Shown here: piece after piece, positions 20,300 through 31,165 of the stretch
Position numbering within the stretch: position 1 is the stretch's first letter
How the letters are laid out: each line of letters begins with the position of its first letter
Source: Ashinkailepas kermadecensis
Taxonomy: Eukaryota > Arthropoda > Thecostraca > Neolepadidae
Length of the DNA: 64,000 bases
Reading direction: 5' to 3'
Assembly: GCA_034440615.1 (NCBI GenBank)
Contig: JAOTOM010004009.1
Span: forward strand, 77,001-141,000
The notes under the pieces: model-generated
Told to the model about the DNA's origin: nothing
Seen by the model: only the letters and a program-made list of their open reading frames with translations
The model's database searches: none
Translations under genes and position numbers: made by a program

Positions 20300-21350
20300 G
20301 GGCCTAACGTTATTGGCCAACCGAGACTATCGGTTACATGTTTGGGCTTCAGGCCGGTGCTGGAAAAACAACAGTGTTGTCCCTTATTTGTGATTTATTT
20401 ATGATTTCGGCTTTGGGGCACATGACCTGCTACTGGTTATGTAGCGCCCATTTGCGTGTGTTGTATTTATTATGTATTTATTTGTATTGTTATATCTCGT
20501 ATTTGTGTTGTTCAGAACATCACCCTCTCCAGAAAACGAACTTCCCTGAATGGTTGTTTGATGACTGCGATGGTCATTAGCTTTACCATGCATCAGCTGT
20601 TTGGTCATACAACGTGGCCAATATCCCTTTCGCAGGTTGGTCGCGGACAAAGTAGCGATAGGCGGAACTAGAACCCACCCTTCCATTGGAGATGAGCACC
20701 TTACCTCAGATTTAAAACAATGGGCTTTCATAGGTGAGCGAATTAACAAAAGTGATGTGGGATGTCAAAATGACATGCACTATATCGTTCACATAGTTAA
20801 GCTCCTTTATATTCCACAAAACCAAACTTCTCACGGCAATGTTTCCCTTGTGTATTTGGCAATTGCATAGCAGACCACACTATAGATAGCCACAGTATTT
20901 AGCACTGTATCATCAGATGTCGGCGTTTCACCGTCGACAACAGTGAACATGTGCATGACAGCTACAAAGAACACCGTTTTAAATACGAATGCAGACTTAC
21001 CAAACACTCTTCCATAAGTGGGATGTCAAAATATCATGGAAAGGAGTGTTGATATCGTATCTGATCAGGTCCACCAAATCATAGATAATAAACGACAAAT
21101 TATAATATCCCCATGACAAAAAAAAATAACTGCGTTGTTCTAGACTACTCGCTCCACTGTTTGAGAACTGCACATTACCACTGTACTTAAAATGCCCAAA
21201 ACTCATGACTACACAGAGGTTAGGATAACAAACGTAATCAAAATTACTCTCCGACTTTGGTGGTCAAAAATTATCCCCAAACTCGAGATTCCAAAACGGC
21301 GAGTCCCGCCGTGTGCCCGAAGTTGCAGACGGCGGCCGGCGGCGGCTCGC
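20300..21350. other. No gene; one decayed SINE
   Basis: Positions 20625-20705 hold a badly decayed reverse copy of the tRNA-derived SINE (TTGGTCGCGGACAAAGTAGC is the best match). The rest is AT-rich with no feature that I recognise. Confidence 0.45.
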
Positions 21351-21356
21351 GCACAT

Positions 21357-21556
21357 ACGACACACGGGACCGGTTACCATGGCGACACCACACGCGACAC
21401 ATGGGACCAGTTACCATGGCGACACCACACACGACACATGGGACCGGTTACCATGGCGACACCACACGCGACACACGGGGCCGCAGACTGTGGGTCAGTT
21501 ACCATGGCGACATCACACGCGACCGCAGACTGTGGTCCGGTTACCATGGCGATGCT
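21357..21556. repeat. 37-bp tandem repeat
   Basis: About five units containing GGGACCGGTTACCATGGCGA and CACCACACGCGACACA, directly upstream of the LINE ORF1. It could be the LINE's repeated 5' UTR promoter, as in some non-LTR elements. Confidence 0.8.
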
Positions 21557-21606
21557 AGCCCTACGCTGCACACGCTCGACGCTCGCCAAACTGTCACCCC
21601 TCGAGA

Positions 21607-22743
21607 ATGAAGGAACGCCATCTCGTGGCATTGTCTGAAGCTTGTGCTGCAGTACTGTGGCCAGGTGTCAACACCGCCAAGCGTTGCGTGGGATTTACCA
21701 CATTTTGTGGTAAATCCGTCACCATATCACTCCATTCCAACAGCAACTCCACCAAGGGCACCGTCTTCGCGCCGGAGCTCCGCTTCATGTCCGAAGCGGA
21801 TATCCAGGCGGAGCTCAGGCCGGAGGGGGTGAACCACGTCCACCGAATAACCTCGTTTAAAGACGGTCAGAATCGGGATACAAGCCTCCTTGTCCTCACC
21901 TTCAACTCTACCACTCTTCCCAAGACCCTCCTCGCCGGCTACATCCGATATCAAGTCCACGTCTTTATTCCTAATCCTCTCCGCTATTTTAATTGCCAGC
22001 GCTTCGGCCATGGCAGTAAGACATGTCGCCAACCAGCCCTCTATCAGAAATGCGGTGAACCACCGCATCCCGAATCCATCTGCTCCAAACCTGCCCACTG
22101 CCTCAATTGCAACACAGCCGACCACCTCACCACTTCCAATCTCTGTCCAGTCTGGCGACGGGAAAAAGGGGTTTGCGCCGTCAAGGCCACAACCGGAGTC
22201 TCCTACCCACAGGCCCGGCGGGCCGTCAAAGCCACCTCCCCGACCACCAAAACTTACGCCCAGGCGGCCACCATTGCTCCATCTACACTTCAGGTCAAAA
22301 CAAATTCCACGTGCACACAAACGGAACTTATACCAGGCCTGGCACCACTCACCAAACTAAAACCAATCACCACCACGACACAAACAACTCCGGTTCCCAA
22401 TACACCGACCTCTCCAGTTCCTAACAAGCGGACCACTCCAGGGAGGAGTGACAGGCCTCGTAGTCATTCGGCTGCGGGACCGAATTCTCGTTCCCCGTCA
22501 GCGGGCCGACGATCGAGCCCGGCGCATCAAGCGCCGGCCGGAGACCACGTGACCCGACCGACTCCCAGCCGGCGGACATCCCCCGCGGCAGTGGCTGGCC
22601 GCCGCGAACCGCCGGCCGCCAAGGTCACCGGTCGGCCGGACGGCTATGGCGGAAACACCGCCATCGGCCGCACTCAACACACATACCCACCTGAACTGCA
22701 CTCCTGGCTCCGACATGCACCGAAAGGTGCTGACAAACATTAA
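21607..22743 (+). pseudogene. LINE ORF1 (gag-like, CCHC) protein
   Basis: A 378-residue frame starting at ATG 21607. The middle has a degenerate RNA-recognition-like segment (DGQNRDTSLLVLTFNS) and then zinc knuckles: NCQRFGHGSKTC and KCGEPPHPESIC, each lacking its first Cys (Tyr in its place), and an intact-looking KPAHCLNC. The C-terminal third is Pro/Thr/Ser-rich and unstructured. ORF1 proteins bind the element's RNA. Both lost cysteines can be explained by G-to-A changes, so the knuckles are probably dead though the frame is open. Confidence 0.8.
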
Positions 22744-22749
22744 CTCTTC

Positions 22750-23461
22750 TCTACGTCTACTTTTTGCAATGAAATTGCCGTAGCTTAATATCAAAATGGG
22801 CCGAAATGAAAGCCTTTCGAGTATTCTCGCACCTATTCTCATCGCACTCCAAGAAACATGGTTTTTGCCTACAGATACATATAACTTCAATCTTTCCAAT
22901 AACTCACTGTACCATCACGATGAGGTCCGTGGACCACATCGCAGTGGCGGTGCAGCACTGTATATCAACAATGATTTTACACATACACAAAGTACACTCA
23001 ATTCATCTTTACAAGCCGTAGCTTGTACTTTGCGTTTCCATGGGAGGAATATAGACGTATGTTCTATTTATATTCCACCACACACAGACAACACAACTAT
23101 TTTGACAGAATTAGAAAACCTTATAGCACATTTCAGGAACCCGTTCATCTTACTCGGCGATTTCAACGCTCATAGCCCAGCGTAGGATAAAAATGTACAC
23201 ACCCAGACACTCGCGGACGGATTATACAACACATATTAGACCGAGCAAACTTTTTTTTATACAGAATATAGTAATATTTAGTATAGTAATATTTAAAGAC
23301 AGAATATAGTAATATTTAACACTGGAGAGCAAACTTTTTTTCACCTCGGACACAACACAGAAACTGCAATAGATTTGACAATTTGCTCTCCAACTCTGGC
23401 CAACGACTTCGATTGGACCATAGACACAGATATTCATGACAGCGATCATTACCCCATCAAA
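22750..23461 (+). pseudogene. LINE endonuclease domain remnant
   Basis: NCRSL near 22772 is preceded by a stop where Trp is usual. After a frameshift come ALQETWFLP (catalytic Glu) and LLGDFNAHSPA (catalytic Asp/Asn), then a stop. Beyond an A/T-rich insert, TAIDLTICSP and DSDHYPIK (catalytic Asp-His) close the domain. This enzyme would nick target DNA for priming. At least three lesions make it inactive. Confidence 0.8.
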
Positions 23462-24393
23462 TGAATACCAACTTTTTCAACTGCTACTGATAGCACACCC
23501 AATTTTATCCCACGCTGGAAAATTTCAAAACCCGATTGGACAACATTTCAGGAACTTTCGTATATTCAATACAACCCCAACATTTATCCCGTCGAAAACA
23601 TCAACTCAATTGCACACAGACTTTTCGAAGCAGCATCCACCACAATTCCACTCACGAAACCTTTCATAAAACGAAACCAGGTACTTTGGTGGTGTCTATA
23701 AATTTCACAAGCAATTGCGGTTCGAAAAAGAGCATTCTGGAAGTATGCACGACATCCAAATCAAGAAAATGTATCCACCCGTAACCGTGAACGTGCGAGA
23801 ACCCGTCGTATCATTCGCGATGCTAAGCGACGTTCATGGTCCTCATATTTACAGCACCTCACTTTTCAAACACCTTTAAGTAAAATATGGCAAGTAATAC
23901 GGCGTTTGTCCGGACGCTCCCCATTTAAATCTCTACCTGCCCTCAAAATCCACAATCTCACCATTACAGACCCACAAACCATAGTAAATACCATGGCTGA
24001 TATCATAGCACATAATAGCTCCGATGAGAACTACCGACCTAATTTCTTACAAAATGCACAACACACTTTTCACACCAATCTCGACCTCTTTGATTCCGAC
24101 AATACCGAGTACTACAATGAATCTCTTCATCTTTCAGAACTGGAGAATGCCATTTCCTCCGCCGGTAGCACTTCAGTAGGGCCTGACAAATTACATTATT
24201 CCTTCTTTCGACATCTATCTGACCACACCGAACAATGCATCTTAGACACATTTAATTCATTATGGTCAAATCATATCCTTCCTGAAGCATAGAAAAAAGC
24301 TATCATCATCCCCATTCCAAAACCCGGCAACGACCATAGTAACACAAGTAATTTTCGACCCATTGCACTCACCAGTTGTTTAGGAAAACTCTT

Positions 24394-24552
24394 AGTGGTC
24401 GAGTGGTCTAGGGGTAAAATGCTCGTCTCACAATCGAAAGATTGTGGGTTCGAGTCTCGCCTGTCGCTACTCTTCGCCCGCGACCAATCGGCGTGAGAGA
24501 TTGGCGACGCTATATGACTCAACAGTCGACGTGTCGTAAAACCAATAACCGA
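24394..24552 (+). mobile_element. tRNA-derived SINE (copy 3) inside the LINE
   Basis: Bounded by TAGGAAAACTCTT at 24381-24393 and 24553-24565. Removing it and one repeat rejoins the reverse transcriptase frame through CLGKLFERIV. So the SINE came after the LINE. Confidence 0.95.
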
Positions 24553-24692
24553 TAGGAAAACTCTTTGAACGAATAGTTATTAAAAGACTGACCTGGCACC
24601 TGGAAACAAATTCACTTCTATCTCCCTTTGAATGTGCTTTTCGGCGAGGACGCAGCACCATATATCACCTAATTAGATTAGAAACAGACCAG

Positions 24693-24745
24693 GCCTAGGC
24701 TACAGACTAGGACTAGGCTTCATGTTTTTGTAGCCTAGGCTACAA
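24693..24745. repeat. Small palindromic insert
   Basis: CCTAGGCTAC repeats around a perfect 16-bp palindrome (TGTAGCCTAGGCTACA, 24729-24744) interrupt the reverse transcriptase frame. Source unknown. Confidence 0.6.
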
Positions 24746-25059
24746 AATACATGAACACACAGTTGCAGTATTTTTAGACATAAGCAAAGCTTACGATATG
24801 GTTTTCAAGCACGCATTACTTTTCAAAATTCAGCAACTCGGTATAAAAGGACACTTACCTCATTATTTAGTAGGTTTTATCCGGTACTCGCCATTCCACA
24901 TCAGGTGCCGGTCAGCCATCTCCGATCCACATATTATTAAAAATGGACTAGCACCGGGAAGCTGCATTTCACCAGTTTTATTCAACCTCATCATTGACGA
25001 TCTTTTCACCGACATGCCTACTAATGTATCATACTCTCTGTTTGCATACTCTGTGTTGT

Positions 25060-27635
25060 AGTCAGTTGTCACAGGTGGGTCGGCACATGCACTCCTGGGT
25101 GACATCCGACAGGCTGCCTCAGCAATGGAGATGACGGAAGACCTGCCACAGCTGCCAGGGGTCACGTGAGTACGTGTTGAACCTTGTCTCGGTGTCCGGG
25201 TCTGACCAGTACCGGCGACGGCTGGTCCACCACCGCCGGGCGATGCTGTGAGCAATCGGCTGGCTCAGATGTAGCCGGACGTGTAAAACAGCGGTCATCT
25301 CAGTCAGGGTTAGACTCATATCCCTGTCCTTGTAGTGCTGGAACGACACCTCTTGCAGTGGTGACATTTGCTGCTGTGCCCTTTTGAAGTCAATGCGTTC
25401 GTGCCAGCCCGGAACGCTCTCGTCCAGGGCCCGCACAAGCAGCGATGGGTTGGTCACCAGCTGGGCGAGGCCGCGCGGGGTGTTCAGCTCCGCCGACAGA
25501 CCGGCCGGCCGCTCCAACGGTGGCTTAGTGAGCTGTCTTCTCCACCAGGCGAACACGGCCGGTGCGACCAAGAGCATATCGCTGATGTCGTCCGCCGTGA
25601 GCAGCTCCATCAGTGGCGCCATGTCCCAAGTGAAACCGCCACCAGGGCACGGCGTCAGGCGTGCCCGGCCGGCCACATCGTCCGGAGCCACGGACATGAC
25701 CCGCAATAGCTTTCGCTTCAAGTTTCTCAGTGGATGCAGGGGAGAACTGCTCATCTGCAACATCTCCCTGGTAGTTGCGATGCACAGCATTATTGGAAGT
25801 ATGTTCCGCGTACTTTCCAGTTCTTGGCATACAGCTTCATGCTGTACGATCTGCACGATCAGGCTGCGTGCCGCGCATATGCGTAGTTGACGCCCAGACA
25901 GTTGCCAGGACCGGTGAGACAGCACGAGCTTAAACACTTCAGTGCGACTCTTGCTCTGCACCATGTCTCGCATCACCAGCCGAGTTAATTCTGCTTGAAG
26001 GACACCGATTGTCTGCTGCATTGTTGCCAGGTCGGCTGGTGTGGCCTGTCGAAGCAGGTTGATGTCCTCATAGAAGAACGCCGGCAGCCGGCGAGCGGCA
26101 ACGGCCGCCTGGAGGTAGTCGAGGATGAGCCGCGCACATTGTGTCGCACCGCCCCACTTGTGGCGCGGTGTTTGTTGGCACACCCAGAAGAGGGAGGTCT
26201 TGATGAAGTAAGACTTGATCGTTCGTCCATGCTCCCCCAGTTGTCTCTTCGCACGTTTGAGAGTAACAACCGCATATATTTGATCGGCTGGCAGGTGCCA
26301 GGCGGCTATCACCTCCGCCCTGGAGAAAGACATCCGCCACTCGGTCTCCTCAGTGACGCTACCCTTGCATCCTGTCGGAACAAGGTGCATGCCGTACCCC
26401 CAGATGTCTTCTCGCGCTGCGGCCGGCAGCCAATTGAGCGACATGGTGTTCGCGAAATGCTCACGGGACTGCTGCCACGGGACACGCAGACACGCCACGT
26501 TGTCGATTTCCCAATCCGAATAAGTCCTGACTGCTGGTCCGGTGACGGTGATGGAGTCGGCTTTGGAAAGGTTGACGCGGAGGAAGTCGTACATCAGCTG
26601 CCGGACGTTTTCTGCCGAGAACGTCAGCGGCTGGCCGTGGCGGCAGTCTGACCGCGGGATCTGCAGCACCCGGACAAATCCGGGGTTCTCGCTGGCTTCC
26701 AGCTTGAGCGACGGCACCGACGGCGCGCCGCCGGCCTCGTGAGGAGCGTCCAGCACCCAGCCGACTGGGCCCAGCTCGATCATCACGTCGTTGTCCGACA
26801 TTCGATGTATGCCGTCGGTCTTCACGTAGTTCTCTGTGAGCCCCTCGATATTGCTGCCGGAGATCGAGCAGCTCTGTACGGACAGACGTCCGAGCGGCGA
26901 GCAGCCGCACTCGACGGCGTCCGCCTGCAACGCCTCCAGCACCGGCGCCAAGGCCAGCCAAATACGCATCATCGCACTGCTGTTTCTTGCTCTTATTGGG
27001 AAATGCTCAGCGGGGACATGCCAAAACCCGATATGGTCAATGAGCTGGTCGGCGTGCTCTCCGCATCGCTGCAGCAGTGTGTTGACATGCCTGTCCACGT
27101 CCGGATCCATGGCCGGATCCATGGCCGGCGCGTGGGATCCGACTTGCGATAATTGCTGCACCTGTCACTGGCCGACAAGACCTGGACGTTCGCGCCGAAT
27201 CGCGCGCCGTCGTCGCCGCAACAGTCGGGCTCCGGCGCCAAGTCTCTGCCCGGAGCTCGCCTACCCGGGGCGGGGTCGGGGCAGCGCAGATCCACACAGG
27301 TCCGGCCAGCTCCGCAGGGTCTACGACCACAGCCTCGTCCTCAGGACCCACTGGCCGACTGTGCGGCGGTCAGGCGAGGGGCTGCTCTGCAGGCAACATC
27401 CGGCCGCGATATGACTGTCCGCCGAGCAACTCGGCCGGCGCAAGATAGCATATCCTGTCGCTGCAGTGAGCGTATTGCAGCAACGCGACACGCCCCGCCT
27501 TGCGGCAACCCATGCAAGGGTGAGATACGAGAAGGGCGGGCATTTTGTTCAAGTTGAATTTCAACAGGAAGGTATGCATTTGAGAGACTTGCCGTAAAAT
27601 CCCTGGTGGATTTCATGCTCTAAGTTTTTTTTAAA
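25060..27635 (-). repeat. Duplicated cGAS/Mab-21-like cassette, copy 2
   Basis: Matches 14160-16745 over its full length. Its left edge falls exactly at the broken FADD box of the LINE. The LINE does not resume at the right edge, so either the insertion came with a deletion or the LINE was already cut. Confidence 0.8.
25119..27122 (-). CDS. cGAS/Mab-21-like nucleotidyltransferase (cGLR-like), copy 2
   Basis: The ATG at 27122 gives 667 residues, seven fewer than copy 1 through loss of one MDPAMDQ-type repeat. The signature is kept: SGSNIEG, the Asp pair in SDNDVMIEL, and the third Asp in EIDNVACLR. The Mab-21 lobe reads EWRMSFSRAE, YAVVTLKRAKRQ and IKSYFIKTSLFWVC. By eye roughly nine in ten residues match copy 1, but a patch after LIDHIGFW (about 20 residues) and the RTYSDWEID stretch differ strongly. 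No stop or frameshift in about 2 kb, so the gene is probably under selection or very recently duplicated. It may respond to foreign nucleic acid, as other cGLRs do; no ligand can be inferred. Confidence 0.85.
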   Translation of the reverse strand: MDPAMDPDVDRHVNTLLQRCGEHADQLIDHIGFWHVPAEHFPIRARNSSAMMRIWLALAPVLEALQADAVECGCSPLGRLSVQSCSISGSNIEGLTENYVKTDGIHRMSDNDVMIELGPVGWVLDAPHEAGGAPSVPSLKLEASENPGFVRVLQIPRSDCRHGQPLTFSAENVRQLMYDFLRVNLSKADSITVTGPAVRTYSDWEIDNVACLRVPWQQSREHFANTMSLNWLPAAAREDIWGYGMHLVPTGCKGSVTEETEWRMSFSRAEVIAAWHLPADQIYAVVTLKRAKRQLGEHGRTIKSYFIKTSLFWVCQQTPRHKWGGATQCARLILDYLQAAVAARRLPAFFYEDINLLRQATPADLATMQQTIGVLQAELTRLVMRDMVQSKSRTEVFKLVLSHRSWQLSGRQLRICAARSLIVQIVQHEAVCQELESTRNILPIMLCIATTREMLQMSSSPLHPLRNLKRKLLRVMSVAPDDVAGRARLTPCPGGGFTWDMAPLMELLTADDISDMLLVAPAVFAWWRRQLTKPPLERPAGLSAELNTPRGLAQLVTNPSLLVRALDESVPGWHERIDFKRAQQQMSPLQEVSFQHYKDRDMSLTLTEMTAVLHVRLHLSQPIAHSIARRWWTSRRRYWSDPDTETRFNTYSRDPWQLWQVFRHLHC

Positions 27636-28140
27636 CAGGGCTGCCTGCCGGCAACAGAAGCCGCCGTCACCCGGGCGGTGGAAGGGGTGGGTGGGGTGCT
27701 TAAATAATATATAATACCATAGTGCCCCCTGGCCGACATAAGCAATAGAACAGAACGCCGACGGAACTGTGCCAGCGAGGCGGCTGAGAGGCAAAGTCAG
27801 CATTGGGCAGGACGTTAATTGCCGTGATTGCCACAGGTTATTTTAGTTCCTAAATTGTGCGCTTTAACCCGAGACGAACTTCACGGTTCACATATTCTAA
27901 AGTTCAATGGGATGGAAATCATTGAGTTGTTCATTCCATGATGTTATAAATACTTGTGTGAATCTTGGAAATTTCTGGAATTTATTATTACTAGCTACAC
28001 ATGTTGATACTTATTGTTTATACATATTTATATACCATATATTACTAATGGGTTACCTATTTATCCATTTTCTCTTGCATTTTGTACAGACAGCACTTGC
28101 CGACTATAAAATCTATCTGCACGACACTTCGCTTCCAGGA

Positions 28141-29464
28141 GGGTGTGGTTACGGTGTGTTAAGGGTGTGGTGAGGTTGTGGCGAGGGTGTGGTTAGTGTG
28201 TAGTGGGGGTGTGATGAGGGTGTGGTGGGGTGGGGTGAGGGTATGGTGAGGGTATGGTGAGAGTATGATGAAGGTGTGGTGAGGGTGTTGTGGAGATGTG
28301 GTGAGGGTGCGGTGGGGTGGGGTGAGGGTATGGTGAGTGTGTGTAATGGTGTGGTGAGGGTATGGTGAGGGTGTGGTGGGGGTGTTGTGAGGGTATGGTG
28401 AGGGTGTGGTGGCGGGGGATGTGTTAATGGTGTGGTGGGGTTGGGTGATGGTATGGTGAGGGTATGGTGAAGGAGTGGTGAGGGTGTGGTAGAGGTATGG
28501 TGACGGTGTGGTGATGGTGCGGTGGGGGTGTGGTGAGGGTGTGGTGGGTTGGGGTGAGTGTGGTTGGGTGTGGTAATGATATGGTGGGGTGAGGTGAGGG
28601 TGTGGTGAGGGTGTGGTGAAGGTGTGGCTGGGATGTGGTGAGGGCATGGTGGGGGTGTGGTGAGGGTGTGGTGGGTTATGCTGAGGGTGTGGCGAGGGTG
28701 TGGTGAGGGTGTGGTTGGGGTGTGGTGAGGGTATCGTGGGGGTGTGGTGAGGGTTTGGTGAGGGTTTGGTGAGGGTGTGTTGAAGTTGTGGTCAGGGTAT
28801 GGTGAGGGTGTGGTGGCTGTGTGGTGAGTGTGGTTGGGTGTGATAAGGGTATGGTGGGGTGGGGTAAGGGTATGGTAGGGTGGGGTGAGGGTGTGGTGAG
28901 GGTATGGTAAGGGTGTGGTGAAGGTGTGGTGAGGGTGTGGTGGGGTGTGTTGAGGGTGTGGCGAGGGTGTGGTGAAGGTGTGGTTGGGATGTGGTGAGGG
29001 TATGGTGGGGGTGTGGTGAGTGTTTGGTAAGGGTTTTGGTGAGGGTGTGTTGAAGGTGTTGTGAGGGTATGGTGAGGGTGTGCTGGGTTGTGGTGAGGGT
29101 GTGTTGAAGGTGTTGTGAGGGTATGGTGAGGGTGTGCTGGGTTGTGGTGAGGGTATGGTGAGGGTGTGCTGGGTTGTGGTGAGGGTGTGGTGGGGTGTGT
29201 TGAGGGTGTGGCGAGGGTGTGGTGAAGGTGTGGTTGGGATGTGGTGAGGGTATGGTGGGGGTGTGGTGAGTGTTTGTTGAGGGTTTGGTGAGGGTGTGTT
29301 GAAGGTGTTGTGAGGGTATGGTGGGGGTGTGCTGGGTTGTGGTGAGGGTGTGGTGGGGTGTGGTGAGTGTTTGGTGAGGGTTTGGTGAGGGTGTGTTGAA
29401 GGTGTTGTGAGGGTATGGTGAGGGTGTGCTGGGTTGTGGTGAGGGTGTGGTGGGGTGTGGTGAG
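28141..29464. repeat. 11-bp minisatellite, left foldback arm
   Basis: GGTGTGGTGAG and variants. It continues at 30541-30825 after the inserted element. The 460-residue minus-strand frame across it (PHHT repeats) is not a gene. Confidence 0.9.
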
Positions 29465-30540
29465 TAGGGTGGTCCAAAAACGGAAAATGATATTTCTTTC
29501 TCTCCACAGGACTAATTTTATTACACATCACGAAAAGGAATTACACGTAAAATTTCGTCTCTATCTCATCATTTAGGGGTCGCCCCACTTTTCACTTTTT
29601 CTTCGTCAGGTTGGTCTTTGAGGGTGTCGGGATGGCAATTCGGTGTTCGTGAACGAGACGGAAAATGAATTCCTTCTGATCCTCATCCTTCGTCAGCGTC
29701 GCATTGTACGCCTCTGCCAGGGCCACTCCGCGTTCAGCTGCGTCGTTCACCACTCTCAGGCTTTTGGCTCTGGCCTGAAAGTCCTCGAACAGCTTGTCTT
29801 CCTTCCAAGCCGAAGGATCCATCTGCAGGAAGCCCTGTTTCGCTTCCTGGGCTCCGCATTTCTTCAGGACATTGAAAACACGATGCGACCTTTTGGTGAA
29901 GAAGGCATCAAGGCGGATGTTCTGTGTGTCTTCGATTTTTGCCCGGCGTGGGTGATCTTCGGTCGGATTTTCCGTCTTCATCCGAGTCCCGCAGTCGGCC
30001 TTCATCTTGTCTGGAACCCGGTCGTCCAACAGGGAAAGGCCGACCAAGTCTTCCGCCAAGTACCAGAGATGCCGTTTGAGGGCATTGCTCGCGGTTGCAG
30101 CGACGTTCATCTGGTTCGTGTACTTCTGGAGTTCAGTCAGCATCATGATGTCGTTGTATGGGGCGAGGGATGGCAGAGGAGCTTCGTGCCAAAATCGGAC
30201 GTACATCAGGGCAACGAACAGCGACATGCCAGTCACATTCCGCTCCTCTCGCTTCGTTGTCTTGAACTGGTGTCGGAACAGGAACATCTTGAGGCAGTAG
30301 ATGCCTTTTGACATCCACCTCGCGTGGTTCATGGTCCACCTCGCGTGGTGCACTAATCTATGGCGCACGCAGCAGCAGTTGCGCCAGGTTCTAAGGGTTA
30401 AAGGTGGGGCGACCTCTAAATATCATTGTATCGCGATGAAATTTTGCACACAAGGAGAGGAATGCAACACGAAAAAAGCAGTGGCGTGGAGAAAGGACCA
30501 GTGCACTTTGAAATTTTACCCCTCTTTTTGGACCACCCTA
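29465..30540 (-). mobile_element. DNA transposon with TAGGGTGGTCC terminal repeats
   Basis: Ends are perfect inverted repeats TAGGGTGGTCCAAAAA. GTGGTGAG at 29457-29464 and 30541-30548 fits an 8-bp target duplication, but the target is a minisatellite that repeats this string, and a TA duplication is also possible. One frame lies inside. Confidence 0.75.
29592..30368 (-). pseudogene. Transposon-encoded protein, C-terminal part (unnamed family)
   Basis: The frame is open from 30368, where it starts with GTG, not ATG; the first ATG is 12 codons in. It carries ARWMSKGIYCLKMFLFR, KRHLWYLAEDLVGL, then RVVNDAAERGVALAEAYN and LTKDEDQKEFIFRLV, and ends in a Lys-rich tail. I remember this motif set (ARWM..IY.LK, NDxAERGVAL) from many uncharacterised invertebrate proteins that behave like transposon products. 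The N-terminal part is missing, since the element's end lies 170 bp upstream. No named superfamily can be given with confidence. Copy is 5'-truncated and likely inactive. Confidence 0.6.
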
Positions 30541-30972
30541 GTGGTGAGGGTGTGGTGAGTGTGTGGCTGTGGTGTGGTTAGGCTGTGATGAGGGTGTGGA
30601 GGGGTGTGTGGTGAGGGTGTGGTGGGTGTGTGGTGATTGTGCGGTGAGGGTATGGTGGGGTGTGGTGAAGATGTGGTAGGGGTGTGGTAGAGATGTGGTG
30701 AGGGTGTAGTGAGAATGTGGTGAGGATGTGGTGAGGGTGTAGTGAGAATGTGGTGAGGATGTGGTGAGGGTGTGATGAGAGTGGTGAGCGTGTGATGGGG
30801 TAGAGTAAGGGTGTAGCATTGGCGTAGCTATATCCCTCTCCCATATCCAATTGTCTCCGGTAATCTGCGAGCGCGCCGTGAAATACATCAGTTGTTCTCA
30901 TTTCTTCATCATGGACTTGAATCGGCGTCGTCCAGATTATATCCAGATTATATCCAAATATTCCAGATTATA

Positions 30973-31165
30973 TAACACCTTTTGTTGAGGAAATTCGTGC
31001 AAAGGTAACAGGACAACGGTTCCGAAAAGCCACAGAACTCATTGTTGGATGGAACAAAATCAATTCGTCTTATAATTCATTTTTCATGAATACGCCAAAA
31101 ATATGGAGCGATCTCCCAGAATCATTCGACATAGCATAAGCTTCGCTAACTTCAAACAAACACTT
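30973..31165 (+). pseudogene. LINE reverse-transcriptase C-terminal fragment
   Basis: PFVEEIRAKVTGQRFRKA, then MNTPKIWSDLPESF and a broken continuation with FKQTLLVHL, as at the end of many LINE ORF2 proteins (W..LP.S...F). It lies in the centre of the foldback element. Confidence 0.6.

Larger units (their letters stand above)
21607..25047 (+). mobile_element. Jockey-like non-LTR retrotransposon, decayed
   Basis: ORF1 with zinc knuckles, an apurinic-type endonuclease and a reverse transcriptase follow in normal order. Stops, frameshifts, a SINE (24394-24552), an A/T repeat insert (about 23240-23330) and a small palindromic insert (24693-24745) break it. It ends where FADD should be, at the edge of a cGAS-like cassette. 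No 3' end is present. Confidence 0.85.
23870..25047 (+). pseudogene. LINE reverse transcriptase remnant
   Basis: Segments in order: SSAGSTSVGPDKLHYSFF, a stop after LPEA where Trp is usual, IIPIPKPGND, NFRPIALTSCLGKL, the SINE insertion, FRRGRSTIYHL, a small insert, VAVFLDISKAYD (first catalytic Asp), then LAPGSCISPVLFNL. The catalytic FADD box is cut after FA at about 25040, where sequence of the neighbouring cassette begins. It cannot be active. Confidence 0.85.

Noticed and set aside
28149..29531. 460-residue minus-strand frame
   Set aside because: It is a translation of the 11-bp minisatellite (Pro/His/Thr only) and runs into the inserted transposon.
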